A DNA stretch of 64,000 bases, from the NCBI RefSeq assembly GCF_001039355.2, contig NW_019773759.1:48160-112159 (forward strand), read 5' to 3'. Under the pieces are notes generated by a model. It was not told the DNA's origin. It saw only the letters and a list, made by a program, of their open reading frames with translations, and did not search any database. A program made the translations under genes and the position numbers. Positions within the stretch are counted from its first letter, which is position 1. Every line of letters begins with the position of its first letter. This stretch comes from Lingula anatina (lineage: Eukaryota; Brachiopoda; Lingulata; Lingulida; Lingulidae). Shown here one piece after another: positions 11,901-24,162 of the stretch.

Positions 11901-14733
11901 TTGATGTCAGGGTCATCTGATCAAAGATACAGGTTACAATTATCATTCAAATATGTATTTATAGCATGATAGGAATATAATCGCAATACTCGTGATGAAT
12001 CGTATTTTCAAAAAACGTTTTTTTAAAATGAACATCAAATCCACAATTGAAATTTAACGCACGTTAAGTGAACTGAAAACAGTGACGACTTACCAGCACT
12101 CGATTTATCTCCCAGTGAGTGAACAATCCCAGATATTTCATGACCTGTTGAGAGAATTCGCAGTAATTAATACCCAGATATAGAAACTGCGCTATTGAAG
12201 TACGGTTTATGATTCGGATGCTTGCTTTTATTTGTGTTGTATCTTGGTATTTATGAAAACTTTATTTTGTCTATAAAACGCGCTACACGTTCTTAAGGAA
12301 AGAGCTAATGGTGGCATCACACCATGGAGCAGCACGGCTGGATTTGGGATTTGTGCTTAGAATGTTTACAGATAGTGCCACATGGTATAGCCAGCCCTGC
12401 ATATTGGGAGAGTGTTCTGCTATCTGTAGGCCTACATACAGTATGGTAGTATCATTTACTGTTTTTAAACAGTAAATTAAAAAATACAATAAAATATGAT
12501 AAACATAGTATAAGCATAATCTTTTTTACTTTTGTTACTATTTGTCAAAACACTGATTATAAGCTGAAGCATAAGAAGCAAAAACCCTCACCTAGTACAA
12601 AATTGTGGGGATCGCTGAGGAAGGCCATTTCTTTTCCATCTCCCAATTCTGTTTTGTTCTCCCAAAGGTGGACATCGGAATGACAAATACCAGCGAACCT
12701 GGTCTGGAATTCAACGATTTATTAAGTACTTACTAAGTTAACTGATTGAAAGGTTTAAGACTCGAAATTTACAGGTACAGTATGGGATACGCTGTCCTCA
12801 ATATACAGCGTGTTTGGTGATTGATGTTTTGGATCAATCAATATTTCAGACTGCCGTGTTCGAGTTATGATGCCTATAGACTACTATGGCTGTAAGAAAT
12901 GTTTTGCCATTTCTGTCCTTGAAGAAAGGACTATATCAGTTCATGTGGACTCATTACGGCTGCTTTCTTTAACCAATCAAAGTGTGGAAGTTGCTAGTGT
13001 CCTTCTCGTCTTTTTCCTACTGTGCGACCCTTTACATATTTTCTTTACCGAAACTAAACCCACAATACACGTTGGCCCACTCAGGATGTACCACATATTT
13101 GCATATAAGTTTACAAATAATACCCACAAGTTCAAGGGCCTCATTGAATACCCTCTTTCAGGGCCACAGATTGTTTTTTCACTAGATAATGACACATACT
13201 GTCTCTGGCTAAATATGGTCAATCTTCTAGCTGTGAGAATTTATTACATTTTAATGTAATTAAAAATATATCAGTGTAGGCAGGTATAACCTTCTCTGGC
13301 AATATCTGACCTTCATCAACAACAGTTTTTACTTGCTCCATTATAAATACCATACTGATGTTTTCAAGCTGTCAGGCGTAAAGATTACCCTCTACCAGGC
13401 CTGCAGAAAACATGTGTACTCTTTTCTATCACGAGAACAAAATGACCGTCCATTTATATGAAGACATATCTGTGGATATCTAGTGAAAAATCAGTCTGGT
13501 AGAGGGTATCATTAAATAAATTATGGCAAAATAATTCTGCACAGAATGTACGTTCCTCGTGTATACCTGTACAAAAATGATCGCGAGGCCGCGTGCGAAG
13601 ACCTTCAGTGACATAAAACAATTCGATTAAATGTGCTGACAACGTGTTAAATGGTACAATTTCTGGAAAAGCGACACAACAACTCACCTTTTGCCACCAC
13701 TAAAAACGCACATACTTGAGATAAATAAATACCCCGTGGGAAAGATTTGCATACAGATTACAAACCCGGCTCATTAATGTGAGATTATGTTATTTGTAAA
13801 ACGGCACAGATTTAGCTGGAAAATGCGGTTTACATTTTTCTTTCTTTACAATTTTCTTTCAATGGGCCGAAAAGATCGATGAAAAGTTGGACATCAATCG
13901 GAAAGTATCATAAACTCCACAAGACCCTTCACTCCTGTTCCATTTAGTTCAGATAACATAGGACTAAATAAGATACGAAATTGTTATGTTTTGACGGTAT
14001 GATATGGTATGTAAATATGTACATACCAGGGCAGTTGGCTGTGATGAGTAGGGGGTGGGGGGGGGGGAGGAGGGGCGGGGGGGGGGGCTGCCCTTCCCTC
14101 AGAAAATTTTGAAAAAAAAAATCTTTTTGGAATTTTTATTAAGCATTTGCCTTTCTTCTCCCAGTACACCAGAAGCCTCTTTCTTTTGTATTGTAAGCCT
14201 CCAAGAGCAACTGCCAAACTTTGCTTTTTATCTCATCCTACGCACGGCGCTGCAAAAACCCATATTTGTTAAAAAAAAACGTAATTGAAAAGCATGCTAT
14301 TACCTACCGAGTTTGAAAGTAAGTATTTAAAAACTTTAAAAGATTTTGGCTACGAAGTACCGGTAGTAAAGAATGAACGTACTCGAACGTGGAAAAAGAT
14401 TGAAATTTTGCCAGTTTGAAATAACAAATTTTCGTATTCACTGCCATTTCCAAAGTACGATTTGGGAGATTTTGTAGCAGTAAAAACAGTGGACCAAAGA
14501 TACATTTCTTTGAGTGAACCGTTCTATCAGAGCTTTCAACCACCACTTTGCTCTGATAAATTTACTGTTTCCTTTGAAAATAACTAAAACACGCTAAATT
14601 ATTCCCAAAAAATTAAAGCATATACCTTAATAACAAGTCCTTCTGGCGGTGGTTTGGGGATTGCCTGTTCCACAATTTTCAGCGGTTCCTTGGGCGCTGG
14701 AACTTGAGCCGAACGCATCACGTGGGCACCCAT
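8993..14733 (-). CDS. Zinc-dependent medium-chain alcohol dehydrogenase, ADH1 (10 exons, 375 aa)
   Basis: Predicted cytosolic NAD-linked alcohol/aldehyde oxidoreductase; substrate unknown. Exons in transcript order: 14733-14626, 12703-12592, 12144-12094, 11916-11775, 11520-11360, 10911-10802, 10529-10466, 10086-9968, 9506-9357, 9103-8993 (stop). They total 1128 nt without a lesion. Catalytic zinc: C43 in GICHSD, H75-E76 in GHEIS, C168 in LLACSGLTTYHG. Structural zinc lobe: C109, C112, C115, C123 (GCRKCDVCSGGSNQLC). NAD fold: VIGAGGLGLWCVQIAK from residue 198, with acidic D226 ending the second strand, pointing to NAD. VDAVIDLVNNG and IIGLFGGSINIQLP recall the archaeal/bacterial Sulfolobus-type NAD ADH more than animal class I-III ADH. 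D226 is followed by Arg-Arg, where the paralogues have Ile-Thr or Ile-Ala. Start: ATG 14733 is chosen; a second in-frame ATG lies five codons on (14718). Confidence 0.93.
14040..14100 (+). repeat. G-rich low-complexity tract in ADH1 intron 1
   Basis: Several G runs (up to nine or ten) within about 50 bp, followed by CTGCCCTTCCCTCAGAAAAT. A related but G-poorer version lies in ADH2 intron 1 (about 21330-21390) and a shorter one in ADH3 (about 29900-29950). A similar G-run plus GCTCCCTTCCCCTCTTCCAG block occurs at 32530-32580, so this is probably part of a dispersed repeat. It has G-quadruplex potential on the plus strand. Confidence 0.7.
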
Positions 14734-15760
14734 CTCGGTCTGGGGCGTCTGGTTCTCTGTTTAACTAACCTGGGAGAAAAACGCATGAACTTGATGTAGA
14801 GTCCTTTGCTTATATTAAAAAAAAAGACTGAAACGGATAGACGTGGAGCTGTAGAATATAAATATACCAAGAATATAAACAGAGGTCGTGGAACTCAGTT
14901 CGGTACCTACAAGTGCATTGTGTGTCACTGAGCTGTGTTTTTGAACCATTTACTTAAAATAATCTTACCTTTTTCTTTTTGGCTTTTGTGTATCTCTAAT
15001 TACGACTGCATCGTCCGTCACAGGGATAGTAATATTTGCTGTCTTCACAAATGCATCCGTTGTAGCTTCGTCGGTTGAGAAGATAGGTGGACCTACTTCC
15101 TGTCTAGGATAATTAAACCTTTGTGGTCGTTCGTGTTGTGGCACATGGTTATATATGCGGTTGGGGTTGGGGTGTGGTCGTATTGCGTGCCATGGGAGAT
15201 TTGGGTCTACTCTCTCTAATTTTATTTCTATTTACCGTCTTTGTCTGTCCTGTCTGCTGATGACGTAACCAGTACACTTTCTCTTCTACGAACCACCTCA
15301 TATTGTGGTAACCATTTTAATGTAATGGGAATGCGTGGCTGGGCCAATAAAACTACCTATTCCCCCACGTCGCTTTCGTCGTGTTTGGCTTTGCGTCTAG
15401 TCGCTTCTTATTATTATGTTTATATTATTATTATATTTTCTTATTGTGTTCGCGTGACTCTTTAAGGTTTTCCTGGGCTGGTTTCGAAGCATCTGATAAG
15501 TCACTCAGTCTGCCTTCTAGAGCATTAAATGTTCAAATTTTGTCTGTCTCAGCCATCAAGAGTCTCGTTAATGGCATTCTTGGGCGACTCCCATAAACTT
15601 ACTCCTGTACGTACTTCTAGCCCCGTGTACCATATAGTACTCTCGGGTCCCCGTAATACAGTGCATCAGTAAGCGTAACAGATAAGTATACTTTACGACA
15701 TGAAAAGGGCCTTTGACACTTAGCGTAATATTCGTCTTCATTTCAACATAATCTACATAG
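14734..15760. promoter_or_regulatory. ADH1 5' flank and duplication junction
   Basis: The first ~220 bp upstream of ADH1 align with the flank of ADH3 (30511-30730), including GAATATAAA-type AT-rich motifs and the block CAGTTCGGTACCTAC, so the shared stretch probably holds the promoter or 5' UTR. A separate ~70-bp block (15187-15256) recurs at 22895-22964. No coding sequence is recognised. Confidence 0.5.
15187..15256. repeat. ~70-bp block repeated upstream of ADH1 and ADH2
   Basis: Starts GTGCCATGGGAGATTTGG and ends CTGTCCTGTCTGC. A close match is at 22895-22964. The two sit in corresponding places, between an ADH 5' end and the next carrier relic, so the block belongs to the duplicated unit or its junction. 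Confidence 0.75.
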
Positions 15761-16541
15761 GAAAGATCATACGTATGGAGGACGTCTTTATACCTGGCTG
15801 CCAGCGCCTCTGTCGAGATCCTCGCCAACATATCTCTCTGCCGCATGTAATCCGTGAAGGTCAGAATTCAGACACAGCCTGCCTTGTCAACCACACTGAG
15901 AGAGGGATTCCCAAGGATTATAAAGGAGGAGGGGTTGAATGAGTAATATTTGATTTTGATTTTCCTCTTAGCCGTCCCTCGCCTGCAGACTCGAACTACC
16001 GTTTCACGAAGTAAAGATTTAAATGCTAGCTTCATAGCAGCATATTATTAGCCAATTATTTATATATTTATTTATTTATTTACTTAGTCTACTTTCTTTA
16101 TTCGTTAGACAAGAGAGATGTTCAGGAGAATTCTACTGTGTAGGGAAACTACAAGCTGAGTCTCCAAAAATGGTAGACCGAACGCTCATTTTCCATCTCG
16201 CAATGTTACGAGATATCTTGTATAAAAGATCTGCCCGGTTTAAAAATATTTTTGTTATATATATTTTTAAATTCCAGTTTTCTTATACAGGCTTGATCAT
16301 TAGATTTAAAGATATCATTCATAATTTATCAGAAATTATCATTCGTTACCATACAAAATTGGCTCACCTAAATTCGGTAATTGCATTCAAATGTATAACT
16401 GATTTCATATTTACAGATTTTAGAAAGGCCTTGTACCGCTGTGGGCCGTCAGATTTCCTACACCATGATGAAATTTGCCTGCTTTGAGAGGACGGTGGAA
16501 GCTCTGTATAAATATAAATACGTTGTGAAGCAACTTTGTGG
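15761..16541 (+). pseudogene. SLC25A3: Broken phosphate-carrier copy C
   Basis: Relic of two carrier exons in front of ADH2. The first (15761-15942) keeps the 182-nt length of the functional exon. It has an in-frame TAA at 15848-15850 where copies A and B have GAA (Glu), an ATG-to-ATA change, and a weakened donor. The second (from 16417) opens with an in-frame TAG at 16421-16423 and has a 1-base loss near 16444. After TATAAATAT near 16515 the homology jumps to a short piece of the next exon (AAGCAACTTTGTGG) and then to 3' flank, so the last two exons are deleted. The first carrier repeat is absent. The middle (CACCATGATGAAATTTGCCT onward) is still identical to copies A and B. Confidence 0.92.
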
Positions 16542-17140
16542 TAAGAAGGGAAACTTTGTCGGAACAGCTTTATTTTATTTTCAGTCAGAAACAACTCAAT
16601 TTTCATTTACAAACTCATTGAGTTTTAATAAGTTTATTACATTCGAACAACTGAAGGATTACACGTGTTCTGCCATTGGTTTTGTCCAATTAGTTGGGTG
16701 TATTGTTTAATAGGCAGATTTGGAGCTTGTATTTTACAATTGTCATTATGTCACTGCACATTAAATGCTCAAGTCACCAGCAAGAGTTTTTAACAAGTAA
16801 GTGCACATAATTGAACAACTCTAACTAAATACTCTTTTCTAACATGTTAGTCAATATGATATAAATTTCTGGTTGCTATTACTCCCATCCTTGTTTTTGG
16901 CTTGAATATTGCACCACTTATTTTTATTATGAATTTTATTCCAAATGATGTATACAATTTTCAACATGCGTGTAGAAAACTTTAAGCAGGCGGAACGTAA
17001 CTTGTGAATCAACCAGGAGAGCTAAGACCAGGTCAGCTCTCAAACGGAGTAACTTCATTTCTGAACGTTAGTCGGACTAACATCGGTTTAAGACTGACCT
17101 GCTCTGAATACGCCTATAACTCATGACATTCTGCTGGTTC
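16542..17140. other. Diverged 3' flank between carrier relic C and ADH2
   Basis: Alignable by eye with 8420-8992 (for example CATGCGTGTAGAAAACTT and GCAGGCGGAACGTAACTTGT), so it is duplicated carrier/ADH 3' flank. No gene is seen. Confidence 0.7.
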
Positions 17141-18127
17141 TCAGTCGTCCATTTTGAGAAGTGCTCTGCCATTAATCTTGCCATCCTTGAGCATCATCAG
17201 AGCTTCGTTGGCTTGGTCAAGGCTGTAGTATGACATTGGGGGAGGTTTGAGCTGGAAACAATATTTAAAAAATGATCAATCTACGTTTGATCTGGGGACT
17301 AGAACATTTATAATCATCTGCCTACACCCCCTTTTGGACGAAAAATACTCACGTTTTCCCCGGAATATGCAGATTGGTCGCAAAGCTTTCTTCACTGTGC
17401 TTCTTCATCAGCCTAAACCTTGCGACGTTTGGTGAATACATTTTATGAACCACACTAGTGATAAAAATAACCCTCTCTCTTCCACTTTAAAGCATAGTAA
17501 GTAACAAATTACATGGTATACCTGTTTCTCGGCCACAAGTTTCACGAGTTCTCTCAGGTGCTGTGGACTGGCAACGTAGACTCCTCTCAAACAGTGAGTC
17601 TTACAGACAAATGTTGGAAGCTGTATATTAATACTGCCGCCAAATAGCCCAATGATGGCCAAAATACCACCCTGCAGATGGAAAGTGATGTTTGAAAATA
17701 ATGCCATGAATAATGGAGTACAGTATCTTACATCTGATGACTAATCACAAGTTCATTTTAAATCAAAATCTGCTGCAAAGAAAATATGAAATAAAAACAT
17801 CAATAAAATAGACAAAACGCCAAATGTAAAAAAAACCCCTATGAATGCCACATTGGTGTCACATTGGTGTCATAATTAAAGCACCACTGATATTTAAATT
17901 GGAATTGACATTACTAGTTTATTGAACCACTTATTATCAGATTAATCATGACATACATACATAATTCAAGCAGTTGAGAGCTCTGCTGGTTGTGATCCCA
18001 TTATTCACGAGGTCAATTACGGCGTCCACTCCTCCCCCAGATATCTCCTTCGTACGCTCCACCAGCGTTGCTTCATCCACTGAAAAGGGAATATTAAGCA
18101 CAGCTGGATTATGCCGAAAGAACTTAT

Positions 18128-18161
<34 letters not shown>

Positions 18162-21100
18162 GTGACATGTTGGATTTGTCGGCCATTTCTGGGATATTCG
18201 CATATTTCATTGCCAGGCATTTGCTGGGATAAAACACATTCCTACTTTGTTAAATTCTCTTGTATTTTATTGTTAGCAACACGACATTCAACAAAATCGT
18301 ACTGCTGTTGAATTGCAAAATACCTGTTCTACATTGTGTACTCTTGAATTAACTTAAACATGTATATTTGTATGCTCTTACTCATTTCTAAAACTTGCTT
18401 TTTAATTCAACACAAAATCACCTGTGGGATCCCACAACACGACATCATCAGCACCAGCGGCTTTGGCAATTTCTAATTTAGAAGTCTAAAAGGGAGGAGG
18501 TTTCATTATAGCAATATTAATTATATAGGAGGAGCCAATCAGCAGTTAATAGTGAATGCAATAAAAGCAGTCTTACACCGGTGAAAAAACCTCCGGCGGA
18601 AGTGACCAAAGCTTTCTACACCATGCTTGGTCAGAATCAATTAAAAAAAGATATAGGGCTACATACATTGCTTGTATGTAAAAATATAACAATGACAACA
18701 GTCACCACCTTTATGTTACATGAAGAAGTGAACCAAAAACTTTAAGTTATATTTGAACTAAGCACCTAATTAAAATAAAGATAATGAATTATATAGACTG
18801 AGATTATACCGCGATATCGGCAACGATCACTCTGACATCTGGCGGCAGAATGGCCTTGGCTATTTGTACACACCACAGCCCCAGTCCCCCTGCGCCGATA
18901 ACCAGCAGCCTCGCTTTGCCTGTAAGGAGAAATTACATAGCACTAGCTTTATCACTACTGCAAATATATTTTCACATTTTCAAAAAGCCTTTTTAAATTT
19001 TGATTTGAAAGTCAACGCAAAAGCTTTGTGCGGATAAACAGATACGTTTGTGAAGTCATAAATAAATTAATAAAAACGAAGAAAACCCTGCTGGATTCAA
19101 TATACTTTGACGAATAAATGGTGTTTGGTTTTATTGAAAAATACCGAGGAAAGTGCGACAGCTTTCACGTCTACCAAAATGGTGACACAACTACCACAAT
19201 TGCGCTAGTGTAAAGTTTTCGAAACATGGCATGTCTTTGTGTGGGAGCACGTAAAAGGGAGATAATCAGAAAGAAAGATAAGAGAGTAAGGAAAGCTTTA
19301 TATACCTCTTAGTTTAAGCAGCTCTTTCAATGTTGGTTTTACGACGGTGACTCCGTGGTAAGTTGTAACACCGCTGCAGGCAATGATAGCCGCCGTGTCC
19401 ATACCAACCGATTCGGGCACTTTGACGGCATACTTTTTCTCAGGGACACTGACGTAGGTTGCGTATCTGTAGCAAAATAAAAATAGAATAGATGCGTGAA
19501 ACCTTTACCAACGTGCTTATAAACGCTTCATTCCACTGTTCAAAGTAAATTGTTTTCAATATCATATCCTTTTGATGGATTCAGAACAATCCACGATCCG
19601 CATTTTTGAGAGCATTTACTTTGGGAAATTATGCGTACAAGTATTCACTGAGTAGAGGCAATAGGTACTACTTGTAAAGAGTCTTGACAAATGACATACC
19701 CCCCGGGTTGCTCCGCTCCAAGCGATCCCTTGATGGTGTCTGGACAGAGTTGATTGGAGCCGCCACAACATGCGTCACACTTCCGGCAACCAATGAAAGT
19801 GTAGATCACAACTCTGTCACCCACTTTGATGTCAGGGTCATCTGATCAAAGATGCTGGATATAATTGTCATTCAAATCTGTATATTTAATAGTATAATAG
19901 AGGATTTTTAAATAAGTTTAAAAAGGGGGCATCAAATCCGAAATATAAATTTTCAGTGACCGCGAAGCATCCGGTGTTTATTTTAGGACCCAAAATACAC
20001 CCTTATCTTCTATCCTGGGTTTCTTAAATACTTAAAACACCACTCACCTGCACTCGATTTATCTCCCAGTGAGTGAACAACCCCAGATATTTCATGACCT
20101 GTTGAGATAAGCAATAATGAATATCTAGAAGCAGAAATTGCGCTATTGAAGTACGATTAATAATCCGGACGTTTATTTTTGTTGCACCTAAAGATTCATG
20201 GAACATTTATGAAACGCGCTAAAAGCAATCTTACAATCTCGTTTGCGTATGTGCGTGTGTGCGTTCGTGTGCGAGTTTGCGTGTGTGCGAACAGCGTTGA
20301 ATAGTAATTGCAAGACCTATATTTTTGGGGTCGTTTCAAAACACTGATTTTATGCTAAAGTAAAAGGAGTGGAAACACCCACCTAGTACATAGTTGTGCG
20401 GATCGCTAAGGATGGTCATTTCTTTTCCATCACCCAATCCTGTTTTGTTCTTCCAAAGGTTGACATCAGAATGACAAATGCCAGCAAAACTGGTCTAGAA
20501 TAAAGCGAATGATTTAGGACTGACTTATTTAGTTGATTAAAAGATTTAACACTGGAAATTTAAAGGCATAAGGTGCAATACACTTGCCTTAATATACAGT
20601 GGGTTTGCTGAATGATATTTTGGATATGTCAAGTTTGAAACATTGACAGAGCATCAATTTCTCTTTCCGACTGCCGTGTCAGAGTTCTGACGTGCATGGC
20701 TGTCAGGTTGTTCTTGTCACTTCTGTTCTTGAAGAAGGGCCTACATCTATTCATCTGACCTCATTCCATTGCCTTCTTAAACCAGTCTAACTAAAGTTGC
20801 ATAAGTTGTACAAATAATAGTCACAAGTTCAAAGGCTAAATTATGGCAAAACAATTATAACTGTATAACTGTACAAAAATTATTACGAGATCATGCGCAA
20901 AAACCTTCAGAAATATAAAACAATTGGATTATGTGTGCTGACAACGTTTTAAATGGTAGAAGTTTTGGTAAAGCGATACAAATCAGATTCGTTGGAGGAC
21001 ACCTAGGTCATTAACTCGCTTTTTGCCACCACTTAGAGCACACAAACTTCAGATAAATAAAAACCCCGTGGGGTAATAAATTCATCATCGTTCAAACACC

Positions 21101-21927
21101 TACAATATATCAGATTACAGACCAGGGCTCATTAACGCTAGATTATGCAATGTCCACACGGCAAAACAGCACAGATTTAGCTGGGAAATGCATTTTACAA
21201 TTTTCTTTCAATGGATCGCAAAGATCGACGAAATCCTTCATTCTTGTGCCATTTAGTACAAATATTTATAGAACTAACGTTAAAAGATACGAAGTTGTAA
21301 TGTTTTGTAGTTATGAATGTAAATATGTACATTCCAGGGCCGAAGGCTGTGATGAGTTGAGAAAGGGGGAGAGGGGGCTTCCCTCAGAAAATTAAAAAAA
21401 AATTATTTTAGAATTTTTATCAAGCATTTGCCTTTTCTCTCCCAGTACACCAGAAGCCTTTGTCTTTTGTATTGTAAGCCTCCAAGAGCAACTGCCAAAC
21501 TTTGCTTTTTTATCTCATCCTACGCATGGCGCTGCAAAAACCCATATTTGTTAAAAAGAAACGGAACTGAAAAGCATGCAATTACCTCCGGTGTTTAAAA
21601 GTTAGTATTTATAAACTTTTAAAGATTTTAGATACAACCTACATCTACCGGTGGTAGTATTAACGCACTTAAAATATGGCAAAAAGATATACATATTTCA
21701 CTGTCATTTCCAAAGCACGATTTGGGAGCTTTCAACCGTCACCTTGCCTTGTTAAATTTGTTTCATTTGAAAATAACTAAAACACACTAAATTGTTGCTA
21801 AAAGAAATAAAGCGTATACCTTAATAACAAGTCCTTCTGGCGGTGGTTTGGGGATTGCCTGTTCCACAATTTTCAGCGGTTCCTTGGGCGCTGGAACTTG
21901 AGCAGAACGCATCATGGGAGCAGCCAT
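17141..21927 (-). CDS. Zinc-dependent medium-chain alcohol dehydrogenase, ADH2 (10 exons, 375 aa)
   Basis: Tandem paralogue of ADH1 with every exon of identical length: 21927-21820, 20494-20383, 20098-20048, 19841-19700, 19466-19306, 18919-18810, 18485-18422, 18079-17961, 17671-17522, 17251-17141 (stop). Start MAAPMMRSAQVPAPKEPLK. Catalytic zinc residues are kept (GICHSD, GHEIS, IIACSGVTTYHG), as are the structural-zinc cysteines, but the lobe reads CRKCDACCGGSNQLC, with an extra Cys next to the third ligand. The Rossmann motif GAGGLGLWCVQIAK ends at VADIA, keeping the NAD-type Asp. No stop or frameshift is seen. The codon before intron 8 (TAT) abuts a short GTAT repeat as in the other copies. 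Predicted NAD-dependent; substrate unknown. It faces carrier relic C at its 3' end. Confidence 0.92.
18123..18161. repeat. (TA)n microsatellite
   Basis: About 39 bp of alternating TA with one AA interruption, in ADH2 intron 7 close to the acceptor of exon 8. Confidence 0.95.
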
Positions 21928-23249
21928 CTCAGTCTGGGGCGTCTGGTTCTCTGTTTAACTAACGGGGGAGAAAACGTATGACCTTGTAGGGTTGTTGGCT
22001 AATATTTAAAAAAGATAGAAAGTAACCTTTGAACTGCAGGGACGTGGAGCTGTAGAATATAACAGTCATTCTTTGCTAGTGGTGCACTGCAGGGGGGCCA
22101 TAACAAGAATGTTATTTAAATTTAGATAGCCAACCAAATTCTCATGACATCGTTGTGTATGTTTCAATAACAAATCAAAGAAGCTGCATGAGCAAGGAGG
22201 ATGTTGTTATAAAAGCAAAAAAATAGAAAAAGCAGAAAATATATCGAAATAACCCTCAAAATGGCGTCCTTTTTTGTGGAATTTTGACCCTACCTCTATT
22301 TAAGAACAGTTTGCTTAGGGTTTGAATGGATTATTGAAGCAGGAAATACATGTACTGCAAGAAGATATAATAAACAGAATGTGCAAATTGTTATTTAAAT
22401 AAAAATTTATTTGAAGTCACTGAAAAATGATCACAAAATTAGCTTACCTTACGATACATGCGGTGTCCCACCCCGATGAAAATTTCATCTAATCCTATCT
22501 TTCCGTATTAAAACTGTTCAATCGTCCAAAGTAGTATGTCGGTTAGTTTGTGTCACGAAGTCCATGATAATATCAGTTTTCATAAGAATTTCACATTTAT
22601 TGCTCAGCAAGGTCGATTTTTCTTCACCGCGTCCCAATATAACGTTCGCAACGCTGAAACTTCAGAGATCGATTTTTATCAGACGACTTTAAAATGCCGC
22701 GTGAAAATTATACATCGATAGCGATCTTCTTCCATACTCACTAACTGATGACGTCTTACACACGAATGGCTTCTTTTGCACACTAAAAAAACCAGCTCAA
22801 ACTGGCGGGTGGCCCATTCTGATAACATATCACGCAATGACGCTGTCGAGATAGGATGCAGGGCACAGGTGTAATTCCCTCGATTTAACCGTCCGTGCCA
22901 TGGGAGATTTGGTTCTACCCGTCTAATTTTATTTCTTTTTACCGTCTTTGCCTGTCCTGTCCGCATTTTTTCTGTTGGTTAGGGGCGTTGTAGATATGAA
23001 GATATAAGATTTTTTAATTAACCGTTTTAATTAACCGCACATATTAACGGGGTTAATTTATGCGGACTTAGACTGCGCTAAAGGAGATTTATTGAAACAT
23101 ATTGCAGGACATCACATCATTTATTTACTGGCAAATTAATTTATTCGATTGATGATGTCATCTTGACGTGAACCTCTACGGTTCACCTACATCTCTGTTA
23201 TGATCGCGGAATGACCGTGATGTTTAACATACCTCTTTTTTTACTCCAG
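21928..23249. promoter_or_regulatory. ADH2 5' flank and junction to carrier relic D
   Basis: The start of this stretch resembles the ADH1/ADH3 5' flanks only briefly (GACGTGGAGCTGTAGAATATAA) and then diverges. The ~70-bp block noted for ADH1 recurs at 22895-22964. From about 23060 the sequence aligns with the last intron of carrier copy B (CATCACATCATTTATT, GATGATGTCATCTTG). No gene is recognised; open frames of 61-95 codons have no domain. Confidence 0.5.
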
Positions 23250-23407
23250 GCATGAGGAAAGGACTTTTCCCGATAATAATGATTGGTAACCGCATTGCAG
23301 TCGTTCATCTACGATTCAGTCAAAGTCTATTACAGGCTGCCACGTCCACCTCCACCAGAGATGCCAGACAGCCTCAAGCCAAACTTGCTGCACGGGGGAA
23401 GCTGTGA
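23250..23407 (+). pseudogene. SLC25A3: Phosphate-carrier relic D (last exon only)
   Basis: Matches the 167-nt last exon of copy B, from its acceptor (TTACTCCAG) to the TGA, but is 158 nt long. Small deletions near 23270 and 23290 shift the frame, the ATGTGG (Met-Trp) is ATGAGG, and another base is lost in CCTCAAGCC. The proline-rich tail CCACCTCCACCAGAGATGCC is still readable. No other carrier exon is found next to it, so this is the most decayed of the three copies linked to an ADH. Confidence 0.9.
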
Positions 23408-24162
23408 TGATTTAGGGTTTATTTTAGAAACTTGTTTAATGAACGGAATTTTTCTAAAATAAGTGTTGTACAGAAGCGTCAAATTGGACTGTGACTGTTG
23501 AGTAAGACTAATAAGATACGTAATACCAGTATGTAGGGAAATTTTGCCTAACAGCTTAATTTGAGGTTCAAACAGAAAACAACGTGATTTTAATAAGTCT
23601 ACTACATTCGGACAACTGGTGGATTACTCGTGTTCTGACACTGGTTTATTCCATAAATCGGATCTAATGTCTAACAGGCAAACTTGGAGCTTTTATTTTA
23701 CAATTGTCAATTTATCAATGTATTTTGAACTTTCAAAACAGCTGCACGTTAAATGCTTAAGTCACCAAATAGCGTTTTAATAACACCGGGTAGTGCACAT
23801 AATAGATCTACTCTAACTAAATACTTTTTCTATGTGATAGATACTCTTTCTAATACGTTATGAAGGAAATATGACGATAAAGATTTCTGAGTGTCATTAC
23901 TCCAATCCTTGTTTTCGGCTTGGTTATTGCGCCACTTATTTTTAGTATTTAATCTTTTTTTTTGCTTTACACATTTTTAAACATGCGTGTAAAAAACTTA
24001 AAGCAGGCGGAACGTTACTTGTGAATCACTCATGCGCGTTCAGACCGGGTCAGCCCTCAACCGGAGTAACTTAACTGCAGAACGTTAGTCGGAAAAACCT
24101 CGGTTTTAGTCTGACCTGCTCTGAACACGCCTTAGAACTCGTGGTATTCAGTCGGTTGGTTC
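23408..24162. other. Diverged 3' flank between carrier relic D and ADH3
   Basis: Aligns with 8308-8992, including AGGCGGAACGT and GGGTCAGCCCTC blocks. It is duplicated 3' flank with no gene. Confidence 0.7.

Noticed and set aside
12867-13259. 130-codon frame in ADH1 intron 1
   Set aside because: Lies between verified exons on the opposite strand, no domain, and the corresponding introns of ADH2 and ADH3 do not keep it open.
15761-16541. Third functional phosphate carrier
   Set aside because: In-frame TAA and TAG, a 1-base loss and deletion of the last two exons.
18123-18311. Ile/Tyr-rich frames around 18017-18311
   Set aside because: Produced by the (TA)n microsatellite in an ADH2 intron.
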